DNA from: Desulfuromonadaceae bacterium
Lineage (GTDB): Bacteria > Desulfobacterota > Desulfuromonadia > Desulfuromonadales > SZUA-401
Length of the DNA: 17,481 bases
Direction: 5' to 3'
NCBI GenBank assembly: GCA_003246035.1
Contig: QKBP01000023.1
Coordinates: 1-17,481 of the forward strand
Below, one piece after another: positions 1 through 7,613 of the stretch (its first letter is position 1; every line of letters begins with the position of its first letter). Position numbers and translations under genes: made by a program. A model generated the notes under the pieces. The model did not search any database, was not told where the DNA came from, and was given only the letters and a program-made list of their open reading frames with translations.

Positions 1-623
1 TCCTCGAGGAAGATCATCTCGCGGGTGTGGGAGAGCATCGCCGGGATGTCGGAGGCGACGAAGTACTCCCCCCGGCCCTGGCCGAGCACCAGCGGCGAGC
101 CGAGCTTGGCGGCGATCAGCTTGTCCGGTTCCTGCTCGCAGAGAATCGCCACGGCGTAGGCCCCGCGCACCTCGGCGAGCGCCTCGCGCACCGCCTTTTC
201 GAAATCTCGCGTGGTCCGGAAACGCTCTTCGATCAGGTGGGCGATGATCTCGGTATCGGTCTCGGAGAGAAAGGTGTGTCCCTTACCGCGCAACGTCTCG
301 CGCAGCTCGACGTAGTTTTCGATGATGCCGTTGTGAACCACCACGATGCCGCCGGCATTGTGGGGATGGGCATTGGCTTCCGAGGGACGCCCGTGGGTGG
401 CCCAGCGGGTGTGACCGATGCCGAGGGTGCCGGGGAGCGGCGTTTCGCGCAGGCGCTCTTCGAGGTTGACCAGCTTCCCCTCGGCGCGGCGCATGGCGAT
501 CTTCCCCTCGTAGCAGGCGGCAATCCCCGCCGAGTCGTAGCCGCGGTACTCGAGACGCCGCAGGCCTTCGAGCACGATCGGTGTCGCCTGCTGGTCGCCA
601 ATGTATCCAACAATTCCACACAT
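1..623 (-). CDS. glmS: Glutamine--fructose-6-phosphate aminotransferase (isomerizing), N-terminal part, cut by window edge
   Basis: GlmS makes glucosamine-6-phosphate from fructose-6-phosphate and glutamine, the first committed step to UDP-GlcNAc for peptidoglycan and LPS, in the cytoplasm. About 207 codons are visible, nearly the whole class II glutamine amidotransferase domain. The protein begins [10 protein letters not shown], so Cys2, freed by Met removal, is the expected catalytic nucleophile. Further family motifs are [29 protein letters not shown] and SETDTE. The start is fixed by Cys2 and by GAGGAA upstream. The sugar isomerase domains lie outside the window. It follows glmU by 31 bp and is presumably cotranscribed with it. 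That gap has no room for a glmS ribozyme. Confidence 0.97.
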   Translation of the reverse strand, partial: MCGIVGYIGDQQATPIVLEGLRRLEYRGYDSAGIAACYEGKIAMRRAEGKLVNLEERLRETPLPGTLGIGHTRWATHGRPSEANAHPHNAGGIVVVHNGIIENYVELRETLRGKGHTFLSETDTEIIAHLIEERFRTTRDFEKAVREALAEVRGAYAVAILCEQEPDKLIAAKLGSPLVLGQGRGEYFVASDIPAMLSHTREMIFLE

Positions 624-654
624 GTTTTCTGTTCCTCGACCGCAAACGCGCGGG

Positions 655-2046
655 TTATTTTTGCTTCTTGCTCTTCTTGTGCTTCAGCGACCAGCCGGGG
701 ATGACCTTCTGTTCGCAGCGCGACAGCGCCAGAGCGTCGGCAGGGACGTCCTTAGTGATCGTCGAGCCGGCGGCGAGCAGGGCATTGCGCCCGATGCGCA
801 CCGGCGCGACCAGCTGCACATCGCTGCCGACGAAGACGTTGTCCTCGACCACCGTAAGGTGCTTGTCGCGGCCGTCGTAGTTGCAGGTGATGGTGCCGCA
901 GCCGAAGTTAACGTCCCGGCCCACCTCGGCGTCGCCGAGGTAGGTGAGGTGGCTGGCCTGGGAGCCGATGTCGAGACGCGCCTTCTTGGTCTCGACGAAG
1001 TTGCCGATCTTGTTGTCGCCGACCAGAACCGTCCCCGGGCGCAGATGCGCCATCGGCCCGATGGCGCAGCCGGGACCGACCTCGGCCCCTTCGAGAACCG
1101 ACCCGGCCTTGAGATGGACCCCGGCGGCGATTTGGGAATCTCTCACGATCACCCCCGGTTCGACGACGCAGCCCGCCCCGAGCGCCGTCTCGCCCAGCAA
1201 GTGGGCGCCGGGAAACACCAGGGTGTCGGCGCCGATGGTGACGCCGGCGTCGATGTAGGTGCTGCGAGGGTCGGGGAGAGTCACCCCGGCGAGCATGTGC
1301 GCCTGGTTGATCCTCCGGCGCAGCACTGCGGCAGCTTCGGCGAGCTGGCTGCGGTCGTTGACCCCGAGGGTCTCGACCACATCATCGACGACCAGGGCCC
1401 GCACCCGGTGCCCATTCCGACGAGCCGCGGCAACGACATCGGTCAGATAATATTCCCCCTGGGCGTTATCGCAGCCGACATCCTGCAGCGCTTCGAACAC
1501 GTAGGGGGCCGAGAACACGTAGAGCCCGGTGTTGATCTCGCGGATCGCCTTCTGTTCGGGGTTAGCATCCTTCTCCTCGACGATCGCGGCGAGATCGTCA
1601 CCGTCGCGCACGATCCGTCCGTAACCGCTGGCATCGTCAAGTTCGGCGGTCAGAACCGTGACCGCGGCACCCTCGGTGCGATGATAGGTGAGCAGACGCT
1701 CAAGCGTCGCGGCTCGAATCAGTGGCACGTCACCGCACAGCAGCAGCAGGTCACCGTCGAACCCCTGCAACGCCTCGGCAGCACAGAGCAGAGCGTGACC
1801 GGTACCGAGCTGCTCGTGCTGGGTGACGAAGCGGATCCCTTCATCGGCCAGGGCCGCGGCGACCTCGTCCCCCTGGTGCCCGACCACGAGGACCAGCGGC
1901 TCGGCCCCAACGACGCGGGCGGCAGCGACAGGATAGTGGGCCATCGGAAACCCGGCCAGTTCGTGCAGCACCTTGGCGCGCTCGGACTTCATCCGGGTCC
2001 CCTTGCCGGCGGCAAGTATGACGGCGGCAAGCCGCTCGATGCTCAT
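655..2046 (-). CDS. glmU: Bifunctional GlmU: GlcNAc-1-P uridyltransferase / GlcN-1-P acetyltransferase
   Basis: GlmU acetylates glucosamine-1-phosphate and couples the product to UTP, giving UDP-GlcNAc. At 463 aa it is close to the usual length of about 456. The N-terminal pyrophosphorylase domain has the signature [11 protein letters not shown] at residues 11-21 and later [13 protein letters not shown] and the INTGLY stretch. The C-terminal left-handed beta-helix acetyltransferase domain has [19 protein letters not shown] and [13 protein letters not shown]. The tail HKKSKKQK is short and basic. The start is supported by AGGGAGGTG just upstream. It is first in an operon with glmS, and a sigma-70-type promoter lies 31-59 bases before the start. 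Substrate roles come from the family, which is recognised with high certainty. Confidence 0.98.
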   Translation of the reverse strand: MSIERLAAVILAAGKGTRMKSERAKVLHELAGFPMAHYPVAAARVVGAEPLVLVVGHQGDEVAAALADEGIRFVTQHEQLGTGHALLCAAEALQGFDGDLLLLCGDVPLIRAATLERLLTYHRTEGAAVTVLTAELDDASGYGRIVRDGDDLAAIVEEKDANPEQKAIREINTGLYVFSAPYVFEALQDVGCDNAQGEYYLTDVVAAARRNGHRVRALVVDDVVETLGVNDRSQLAEAAAVLRRRINQAHMLAGVTLPDPRSTYIDAGVTIGADTLVFPGAHLLGETALGAGCVVEPGVIVRDSQIAAGVHLKAGSVLEGAEVGPGCAIGPMAHLRPGTVLVGDNKIGNFVETKKARLDIGSQASHLTYLGDAEVGRDVNFGCGTITCNYDGRDKHLTVVEDNVFVGSDVQLVAPVRIGRNALLAAGSTITKDVPADALALSRCEQKVIPGWSLKHKKSKKQK

Positions 2047-2076
2047 AGAGACACCTCCCTAGGATAGAACCGCTCA

Positions 2077-2105
2077 ATTATGGGGAAAGGGGCGTCTGCC
2101 GTCAA
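2077..2105 (-). promoter_or_regulatory. Sigma-70-type promoter for glmU-glmS
   Basis: Read on the minus strand, TTGACG (2105-2100) and CATAAT (2082-2077) are separated by exactly 17 bases. Each hexamer is one base from consensus. Transcription would start near 2070, about 24 bases before the glmU start codon, leaving room for the strong ribosome binding site. Confidence 0.65.
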
Positions 2106-2131
2106 GCTCAGGGCGCACCGCGGCAAACCCC

Positions 2132-2160
2132 TTGGCAGCCCCGGTTTCTTCGCGTAAGAT
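2132..2160 (+). promoter_or_regulatory. Sigma-70-type promoter for the 2191-5745 operon
   Basis: TTGGCA (2132-2137) and TAAGAT (2155-2160) are separated by 17 bases. The -35 matches consensus at five of six positions and the -10 at four. The predicted start near 2167 leaves a leader of about 24 bases before the ATG at 2191. It is divergent from the glmU promoter, with about 26 bases between the two -35 boxes. Confidence 0.5.
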
Positions 2161-2190
2161 GTGGAGTCATGCATCGACAAGGAGTCACCC

Positions 2191-2712
2191 ATGCTCAAAC
2201 GTGAACAGCTCGACCAGCGACTCGTCAAAATAGACCAGGATCTCAAGGCTTTGATCATCGCCTACGAGAAGTTTTTCGCCGGGATCGAGAAACGTGAGCC
2301 TTACAAGGAGCGGGAAGCCCTGGCCAAACTGACCCGTTCGCTGGTCGGCGTACACATCACCCAGGCAGACATCAAGTTCCGCCTGCAGAATCTGAACGCC
2401 AAGTTCAACACCTACAGTCAGCAGTGGGACCGGCAGTTGCGGCTGCTCGAGGAAGGAAAGCTGCATCGCCAGGTCCGCCCAGGCTCCGGCACCCAAAGTT
2501 CGACGGCCAAGCGCCCAGCGGGTAGAGAATTCGACGACGTGTACAAAGCCTATGCCCAGGCCTCGGGACGATCCCCCGATCGCGAAAAGTTCAACGCCAT
2601 GCTCCAGAGCCAGAAGGAGCAACTGCGCGCCAAATACGGCGATCGGAAACTCGAGTTTTCCGTCACCACCGAAAACGGCAAGCCGAAAATCAAGGTACGC
2701 ACCGGAAAGTGA
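2191..2712 (+). CDS. Small charged protein, probably with an MXAN_5187-type C-terminal domain
   Basis: This 173-residue, lysine- and glutamate-rich soluble protein has no signal peptide or membrane segment. The first 90 or so residues look helical and possibly coiled-coil (MLKREQLDQRLVKIDQDLKA and on). A low-complexity linker near residues 92-108 follows. The C-terminal 60 residues (FDDVYKAYAQASGRSPDREKF ... LRAKYGDRKLEFSV ... GKPKIKVR) resemble the MXAN_5187 C-terminal domain annotated in Myxococcus and Geobacter relatives, whose function is unknown. This match is from memory. ATG 2191 is preferred over the in-frame GTG at 2161 because AAGGAG (2179-2184) sits six bases before it. The patatin gene starts 7 bases after the stop, so translation may be coupled. 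Confidence 0.8.
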   Translation: MLKREQLDQRLVKIDQDLKALIIAYEKFFAGIEKREPYKEREALAKLTRSLVGVHITQADIKFRLQNLNAKFNTYSQQWDRQLRLLEEGKLHRQVRPGSGTQSSTAKRPAGREFDDVYKAYAQASGRSPDREKFNAMLQSQKEQLRAKYGDRKLEFSVTTENGKPKIKVRTGK

Positions 2713-2719
2713 CCTGAGC

Positions 2720-3847
2720 ATGCCCGCACGCCGCGGAAAAACCGCCCTGATCCTGGCCGGCGGAGGCACCATGGGGGCCGCCTACGAAATCGGCGTGCTC
2801 TCGGCCCTGGAGAGGGCCCTGAGACCCGACTTCTCCACGACCCGCTTCGACATCTACATCGGTATCAGCGCGGGCGCCATCATCGCGACCCTGGCGGCCA
2901 ATCAGCTCAGCCCGCACCTGCTCTTCAGGGCCATCGCCACCAACGAGCAACGGGTCTTCAACTGGCGCCGGCGCGACATCTACCGCCTCGACCTCCACCA
3001 GATCCTCACCTGCAGCGCACGGGCTCTCGGCAACATGTTCCGCATCCTGCGCCACTACCGTGACCGCGGCTGGCGCATCGGGATCTCCGACCTGTTCTAC
3101 ATCATCCAGGAGCAGTACCCTTCCGGGATATTCTCCCTGGAACCGATGCAGCGCTATCTCTGCGAGGCCTTCAAGACCGAGCGGATGCTCGACGACTTCA
3201 ACCTGATCCAGCCCGAACTCTACATCCCGGCCTACGATCTCGACCTTGGCGAGCGAGTCATCTTCGGCAGCGAGGGCCAGCGCCACATGCACATTTGCCA
3301 GGCGATCACCGCCTCCTGCGCCATTCCCCACTTCTTCAGCCCCTACGCCATCGACGGCCGGCATTACGTTGACGGCTCCACGGGACGAGGGGTCCACCTC
3401 GATATCGCCATCGACCGGGGTGCGGAGCTGATCATCCTGGTCAACCCCCGGGTGCCGCTGCGCAACGATCCCGAATACTTCTGCCTCCCCTCTCTCTCCT
3501 ACGGCCAGTGCGCCAGCGTGGCGGACCTCGGGATCAGTATCACGCAGGAACAGGCCCGCCGCATCGAGTCGCGGGAGAAGATCGCCCTGACTATCGACCG
3601 TTTCCGGGCGTCGCACCCTGACGTCGACGTGGTGCTGATCGAACCGGAGCGGGACGAATCGGTCTACTTCTTCCAGAACCCCATGAGCATGCGGGCCCGC
3701 AACCAGATCATGGCCTTCGGCTACCAGTTGACTCTTTCCCAGCTTCGCAGCCGCTTCGATGAGTTGGGCCCGATCTTTGCCCGCCACGCCATCCGGCTTA
3801 ACCGCGACCGCCTCGAGGCGCCTCCTCCCGCCGAGATCCTCACCTGA
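2720..3847 (+). CDS. Patatin-like phospholipase family protein
   Basis: This 375-residue serine acyl hydrolase of the patatin family is expected to cleave acyl esters of phospholipids or related lipids through a Ser-Asp dyad. The oxyanion-hole motif GGGTMG is at residues 14-19 and the nucleophile elbow GISAG at 48-52 (Ser50). The catalytic Asp is most likely Asp218 in YVDGS, where the family usually shows DGG or DGA; here it is DGS. No signal peptide or membrane helix is evident, so it should be cytosolic or peripheral. ATG 2720 places the oxyanion motif at the usual short distance from the N-terminus. The Shine-Dalgarno is weak, but the start lies 7 bases behind the previous stop. The substrate cannot be told from sequence. 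Confidence 0.92.
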   Translation: MPARRGKTALILAGGGTMGAAYEIGVLSALERALRPDFSTTRFDIYIGISAGAIIATLAANQLSPHLLFRAIATNEQRVFNWRRRDIYRLDLHQILTCSARALGNMFRILRHYRDRGWRIGISDLFYIIQEQYPSGIFSLEPMQRYLCEAFKTERMLDDFNLIQPELYIPAYDLDLGERVIFGSEGQRHMHICQAITASCAIPHFFSPYAIDGRHYVDGSTGRGVHLDIAIDRGAELIILVNPRVPLRNDPEYFCLPSLSYGQCASVADLGISITQEQARRIESREKIALTIDRFRASHPDVDVVLIEPERDESVYFFQNPMSMRARNQIMAFGYQLTLSQLRSRFDELGPIFARHAIRLNRDRLEAPPPAEILT

Positions 3848-3861
3848 GCCCAGGAGCCGGC

Positions 3862-5745
3862 ATGGTCATTACGTTCGCCTCCCTGCATGCACAGCGCTCG
3901 GCCCAGGCCGTCCCCCTCGCTGCGGGGTGCCTCGCCGCGGCCCTCCCGGCGTCACTGGGCCAAACGAGTCGGCTCGTCGACCTGTTCCCCGATGAATCCC
4001 CCACCCGTTGGCGGGACAAGATCCTCTTTACCCGGCCCGACCTGGTGGCTCTCTCCCTCTACAGCTGGAATCGTCACGAGCTGCTCGCCCTGGCTCGCGA
4101 GCTGCGTCGCCACCAGCCGCAGCTCCTGCTGGTCGCCGGCGGCCCCGAAGCATCGGGTTCGCCGCTCAAAACCCTGCGGGAAGGTGCGCTTGACGGGGTG
4201 ATTCTCGGCGAAGGGGAGGAGACTTTCGCACACTTGGCCGCCGAGCTGACCGCGGGGGACGTTCCCGCCCCCCGGGCGGGGCTGCTCTGGCGGGGCAATG
4301 GATCCGAGGTCGGCAGCTTCCCTCCCCCCCCCGACCTGGATAGGCTCCCTTCCCCGTGGCTGAGCGGCGCACTCGAACCGCAACCCGGTGACGGGGTGCT
4401 CTGGGAGGTTTCCCGGGGCTGCATCTATGCCTGCGCCTACTGTTTCGACGCCCGCGGCAGCCACGGGGTACGCCATGTGCCCCACGACCGCCTGACTGCC
4501 GAACTCCAGCTGTTTGCCGAGCGCTGTGTTTCCGAGGTCTGGGTGCTCGACTCGACCTTCAACTCGCCCCCACAGAGGGGGAAAGAGCTGCTGCGCCTGA
4601 TGGGCGCACATGCCCCGGAAGTGCACTTTCACCTCGAGGCCCGCGCCGAATTGCTCGATGCAGAATATGCCGAACTTCTCGCGCACTTACCCTGCTCGGT
4701 CCAGCTCGGGCTGCAGACCACCACCCCGCAAGCCCTGAGGCATCTCCACCGCGGTTTCGAGCCCGAGGTGTTCGAACACGCCTGCGAGCTCCTCAATCAG
4801 GCCGGGGTGACCTTCGGAATTGACCTGATCTATGCTCTGCCGGGTGACAACCACGCCGGCTTTGTCGCCACGCTCGATTTCGCCCTGCGGCAACGTCCCA
4901 ACCACCTCGACATCTTCCCTCTCACCCTGCTTCCCGGCACTGAGCTGCACCGCAAACGGGAGGACCTCGGGATCCATGCGGACGACGAGCCCCCCTATCT
5001 GGTCACGGCCCTCCCCGGGTACCCGGAACAGGACGTGGCACGGAGCAGGTCCCTGGCCCGAACCTGTGACCTTTTCTACAACCGTGGCCGGGCCGTCGGC
5101 TTCTTCGCCCCCCTGGCTGAAGCCAGTTCCCTCCCGGGGAGCACGCTGCTGGAAACCTTTCATAACTGGCTGCAGGAGAACATCCCCGATCTGGAAATGC
5201 GGCTGGAGCGGCGTCGGGAATGGCCCCTCGATGAGCTGCTCGATCTCCAGTTGCGATTTGCCGACACGCTGCTCGAGCAACATGGCCAGGGGCACCTCAT
5301 CCTCGGGATGCGCGACCTGATCCTCTTCCATTATCATTTTGCCGAAACCCTGCTGGGCGCCGAGACCCCGCCTGCCTGGGGGGCTCCTCCTGAGGATCTC
5401 ACCGATGCGCCGCTGCGTCTCGCCCCGGGGGTGCGCCTGGTCGATTTCCACTACGAGATCACCGACCTGCTTAACATGGAAGCCGGCGGCCTCGACCTCG
5501 AGGCTTTTGCCGACCTGTTCCGGCCGGTCGGTTCGACGGCCCTGTTTCTGCGCCGTGGTCACGACGTGGCCTGTGAGTCTCTCGGGGCCCCGTTTGCCCA
5601 GCTGCTTGGAAATTTCCGAGAGCCCCGGACCCTGAATGCGCTGTCAGACTGTGAAGCCAGTCCAGAGGAACAGGAAGAGATGCTTGCGGTGGCGTGGGAG
5701 GAGGGATTGCTCGAACGGGTTACTGCTGGAGCAGCAGGTCCATGA
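3862..5745 (+). CDS. Radical SAM protein with B12-binding-like N-terminal domain (possible DUF4080 C-terminus)
   Basis: This 627-residue protein has three parts. Residues 1-140 resemble a cobalamin-binding Rossmann fold (PDLVALSLYSWNRHELL, LLVAGGPEASG, GVILGEGEETF), but no DxHxxG cobalt-ligand motif is visible. Residues 177-400 form a radical SAM core with Cys187, Cys191 and Cys194 in SRGCIYACAYC (CX3CX2C), the site of the [4Fe-4S] cluster that cleaves SAM. The last 220 residues are an accessory domain that I would guess is DUF4080. The substrate is unknown. AGGAG (3852-3856) precedes the ATG by five bases, and the patatin stop is 14 bases upstream, so it is the third gene of an operon. The last 26 bases overlap the convergent gene. 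Confidence 0.9.
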   Translation: MVITFASLHAQRSAQAVPLAAGCLAAALPASLGQTSRLVDLFPDESPTRWRDKILFTRPDLVALSLYSWNRHELLALARELRRHQPQLLLVAGGPEASGSPLKTLREGALDGVILGEGEETFAHLAAELTAGDVPAPRAGLLWRGNGSEVGSFPPPPDLDRLPSPWLSGALEPQPGDGVLWEVSRGCIYACAYCFDARGSHGVRHVPHDRLTAELQLFAERCVSEVWVLDSTFNSPPQRGKELLRLMGAHAPEVHFHLEARAELLDAEYAELLAHLPCSVQLGLQTTTPQALRHLHRGFEPEVFEHACELLNQAGVTFGIDLIYALPGDNHAGFVATLDFALRQRPNHLDIFPLTLLPGTELHRKREDLGIHADDEPPYLVTALPGYPEQDVARSRSLARTCDLFYNRGRAVGFFAPLAEASSLPGSTLLETFHNWLQENIPDLEMRLERRREWPLDELLDLQLRFADTLLEQHGQGHLILGMRDLILFHYHFAETLLGAETPPAWGAPPEDLTDAPLRLAPGVRLVDFHYEITDLLNMEAGGLDLEAFADLFRPVGSTALFLRRGHDVACESLGAPFAQLLGNFREPRTLNALSDCEASPEEQEEMLAVAWEEGLLERVTAGAAGP

Positions 5746-7099
5746 AACCACGGTAGGTCTCGCGCTTGCGCTCGGAGACCTCGTAGAGGGATGCCGAAAA
5801 CAGGGCGGTTGCGGCATGCTCGGCCAACATCGAGAAGAGCTGGTAGTCGATCGGCTCGAACTTCTCCTTCTGGATGAACAGGCGGTAGACGGCCAGGACA
5901 CCTGTGGTGTTGCCGTGGATGTTAAGCGGGATCGCCGCCAGGGGCTGGAGCGGATCGTCGCACCCCTCGATCACCGAGCCCTCGGTAAAATAGCTCTCGC
6001 CGTTTGCCGCGACCTGCCCGACCAGCCCCTCACCCTTGCGGATCGTCGGAAACTCCGAGTCTTCGAACCCTTCTCCGGACTCGTACTCGAAGACTTCGGT
6101 CCCCTCCTTCTGCAGGAGAATGGCAAACTTTTCGGCGCCGATGAAGTTGATGATGATCTCCTTGATGATCTCGGAGACCTTTGAACGTTTCAGTACGGAA
6201 TGAAGGCGCGAGGAGGCGATATAGAGGTTGGCGAGGTTGTTGTTGACGTCTTCGACGTGCACCAGCTGTTCTGCGAATTCGCGGTTTTCCTTTTCAAGCT
6301 CGACAACCCGCCGGTTCATGCGCTGTAGTTCTTCTTCCGCCGTCGTCTGATAGCGCCTCAGTTGCACGACTTCGTCGCGCAGGGTGTCGAGCGGCAGATC
6401 GTTCGGAATTTCGACGGCCGGCGTTTCTGCGGCCGGTGCCACCGGCTGGCTCTGCACGTACTCGCGAATGCAGGCAGGCGGGCGGACAAAATAGACTCCG
6501 AGTCCGGCAGGTTCGCCCATCTCGATCCGGCGCACCCGTGCAGCGATTTCAATCTCGCCACAGGCTGGCAGGTGCATGCGCAACAACAGGGTGGTCCCGA
6601 TCGGCGTCAGGTTTTCGGTCTGGAGAAAGGCTCCGTTTGAGGAGAGATCGAGGACTGTCGCCTGTTCCTGCTGACCGTTGACCGTAATCTCAACCGGGAA
6701 CAGGACCGGCAGCCGCGGCTCGGTGCGGTATTTGACCTCCCCGAGCAGGCGGTTGATCTTCTCCAGCAGCTCCTTGCGACTGACCGGCTTGGTAACGTAG
6801 TCATCACATCCGGCCTCGAGACAGCGACGGATCTCCTCTTCCTTGCCGGCAGAGGTGACCATGATCACCGGTAGGTTTTGCCACTCCGGATGATTTCTGA
6901 CCTTCTGGCAGACCTCGGCACCGCTCATCTCGGGCATGAACAGATCGAGCAGCAGGATGTCGGGCTTTTCCCGCTGCAGCGCCTCGAGCGCCATGGGCCC
7001 CGACGTCGCCGTCAGCGTTTCGTGCCCGGTCCCCTCGAAGTAAGACTGCTCCAGCTCGAGAAAGAGCTCAACATCATCGACGAGCAGCACCTTGGCCAT
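5720..7099 (-). CDS. Response regulator with receiver, PilZ and GAF domains
   Basis: This 459-residue cytoplasmic regulator has four parts. The receiver (residues 1-120) has acidic Asp8/Asp9, phosphoacceptor Asp52, Thr82 and Lys104, so it should be active. The PilZ domain (about 122-215) has the c-di-GMP-binding signature: RTEPR (Arg125, Arg129) and DLSSNG (151-156). A coiled coil follows at about 237-290, then a GAF domain at about 300-440. No output enzyme or DNA-binding domain is present, so it probably acts through protein contacts, combining phosphorylation, c-di-GMP and an unknown GAF ligand. The open frame extends to 7345, but ATG 7099 has GGAGGGAG upstream and gives a standard receiver N-terminus. 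The 3' end overlaps the convergent radical SAM gene by 26 bases. Confidence 0.93.
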   Translation of the reverse strand: MAKVLLVDDVELFLELEQSYFEGTGHETLTATSGPMALEALQREKPDILLLDLFMPEMSGAEVCQKVRNHPEWQNLPVIMVTSAGKEEEIRRCLEAGCDDYVTKPVSRKELLEKINRLLGEVKYRTEPRLPVLFPVEITVNGQQEQATVLDLSSNGAFLQTENLTPIGTTLLLRMHLPACGEIEIAARVRRIEMGEPAGLGVYFVRPPACIREYVQSQPVAPAAETPAVEIPNDLPLDTLRDEVVQLRRYQTTAEEELQRMNRRVVELEKENREFAEQLVHVEDVNNNLANLYIASSRLHSVLKRSKVSEIIKEIIINFIGAEKFAILLQKEGTEVFEYESGEGFEDSEFPTIRKGEGLVGQVAANGESYFTEGSVIEGCDDPLQPLAAIPLNIHGNTTGVLAVYRLFIQKEKFEPIDYQLFSMLAEHAATALFSASLYEVSERKRETYRGFMDLLLQQ

Positions 7100-7199
7100 C
7101 CCTGACTCCCTCCGGCAAATTCGTGCTAGAAATACCTCACGCTCGGAAAAAAGTAAAGCCGAGGGGCCCGTCGACTCTGCATTAAGTCGATTAAATCGC

Positions 7200-7228
7200 A
7201 AAAAAAATCGGGCCCTTACGGGCCCGAT
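7200..7228 (-). terminator. Rho-independent terminator after the thioredoxin-fold gene
   Basis: On the minus strand a perfect 9-bp stem, ATCGGGCCC paired with GGGCCCGAT around a 4-base loop, is followed by at least seven T residues (A run at 7200-7206 on the plus strand). It lies 22 bases past the stop codon at 7251, so it separates this gene from the receiver-PilZ-GAF gene downstream. Confidence 0.92.
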
Positions 7229-7250
7229 GCTGAGTAGTTCGATGATGAGT

Positions 7251-7523
7251 TCAGGCGACTTCGAGCCGCTTGTAGTAGCGCGTCCTGGTGCGCAGCAGGT
7301 TCTCGATCTCGTCGACCTCGGGAACCCGCCCGGCCACTCGCACATCGTCGTCGATCAGCAGCGCCGGTGAAACATAGATCCGGTGGTCGATCATCTTGCG
7401 CCGGTCTCGGTAAAGATGCACTTCGGCTTCGAGATTGAGATTGCCAAGGGCTTCGCGCACGTTGTGCAGGACGAGGTGGGCGCGCCGCCCGGCTTCAGGT
7501 TTACTGATGATGTCGATTCTCAT
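7251..7523 (-). CDS. Small thioredoxin-fold protein without the CxxC active site
   Basis: This 90-residue protein starts with a beta strand (MRIDIISKP) and contains VSPALLIDDDVRVAGRVP, which matches the cis-proline loop (Pro53) and last strands of small thioredoxin-like proteins. The position of the redox CxxC holds EAGRRAH, and the protein has no cysteine at all, so it cannot act as a disulfide reductase. It may be an adaptor or binding module, as the thioredoxin-like part of KaiB-type proteins is; that comparison is a guess. GGGAGGT lies just before the ATG. It has its own likely promoter and a strong terminator, so it is monocistronic between two signalling genes. Confidence 0.82.
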   Translation of the reverse strand: MRIDIISKPEAGRRAHLVLHNVREALGNLNLEAEVHLYRDRRKMIDHRIYVSPALLIDDDVRVAGRVPEVDEIENLLRTRTRYYKRLEVA

Positions 7524-7568
7524 GACGACCTCCCGTGGTGAGAGGATAGCTAACCTTAATGGTAATCT

Positions 7569-7597
7569 ATTCTAGCCGCAAACGTCTGCCACTGCAA
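7569..7597 (-). promoter_or_regulatory. Sigma-70-type promoter for the thioredoxin-fold gene
   Basis: On the minus strand TTGCAG (7597-7592) and TAGAAT (7574-7569) are 17 bases apart. The predicted start near 7562 gives a leader of about 39 bases before the ATG at 7523. No convincing terminator was found for the gene at 7614, so some read-through into this gene is also possible. Confidence 0.5.
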
Positions 7598-7613
7598 GAA
7601 AAAACCACTTCTT

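Noticed and set aside
624..654. glmS ribozyme or riboswitch before glmS
   Set aside because: Only 31 bases separate glmU and glmS, too few for the ribozyme, and the lineage does not normally carry it.
601..2067. Long plus-strand open frame opposite glmU
   Set aside because: It is the antisense shadow of a clear glmU; it has no family motifs and arises from GC-rich codon use.
2161..2190. GTG start 10 codons before the ATG of the MXAN_5187-like gene
   Set aside because: AAGGAG is placed for ATG 2191, and the GTG lies next to the predicted -10 box, before the predicted transcription start.
2690..3787. 365-codon minus-strand frame opposite the patatin gene
   Set aside because: The plus-strand protein has full patatin motifs, and the opposite frame is low-complexity, Asp/Val/Gly-rich shadow sequence.
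4687..5562. 291-codon minus-strand frame opposite the radical SAM gene
   Set aside because: Shadow of the radical SAM gene, with no recognisable domain and no supported start.
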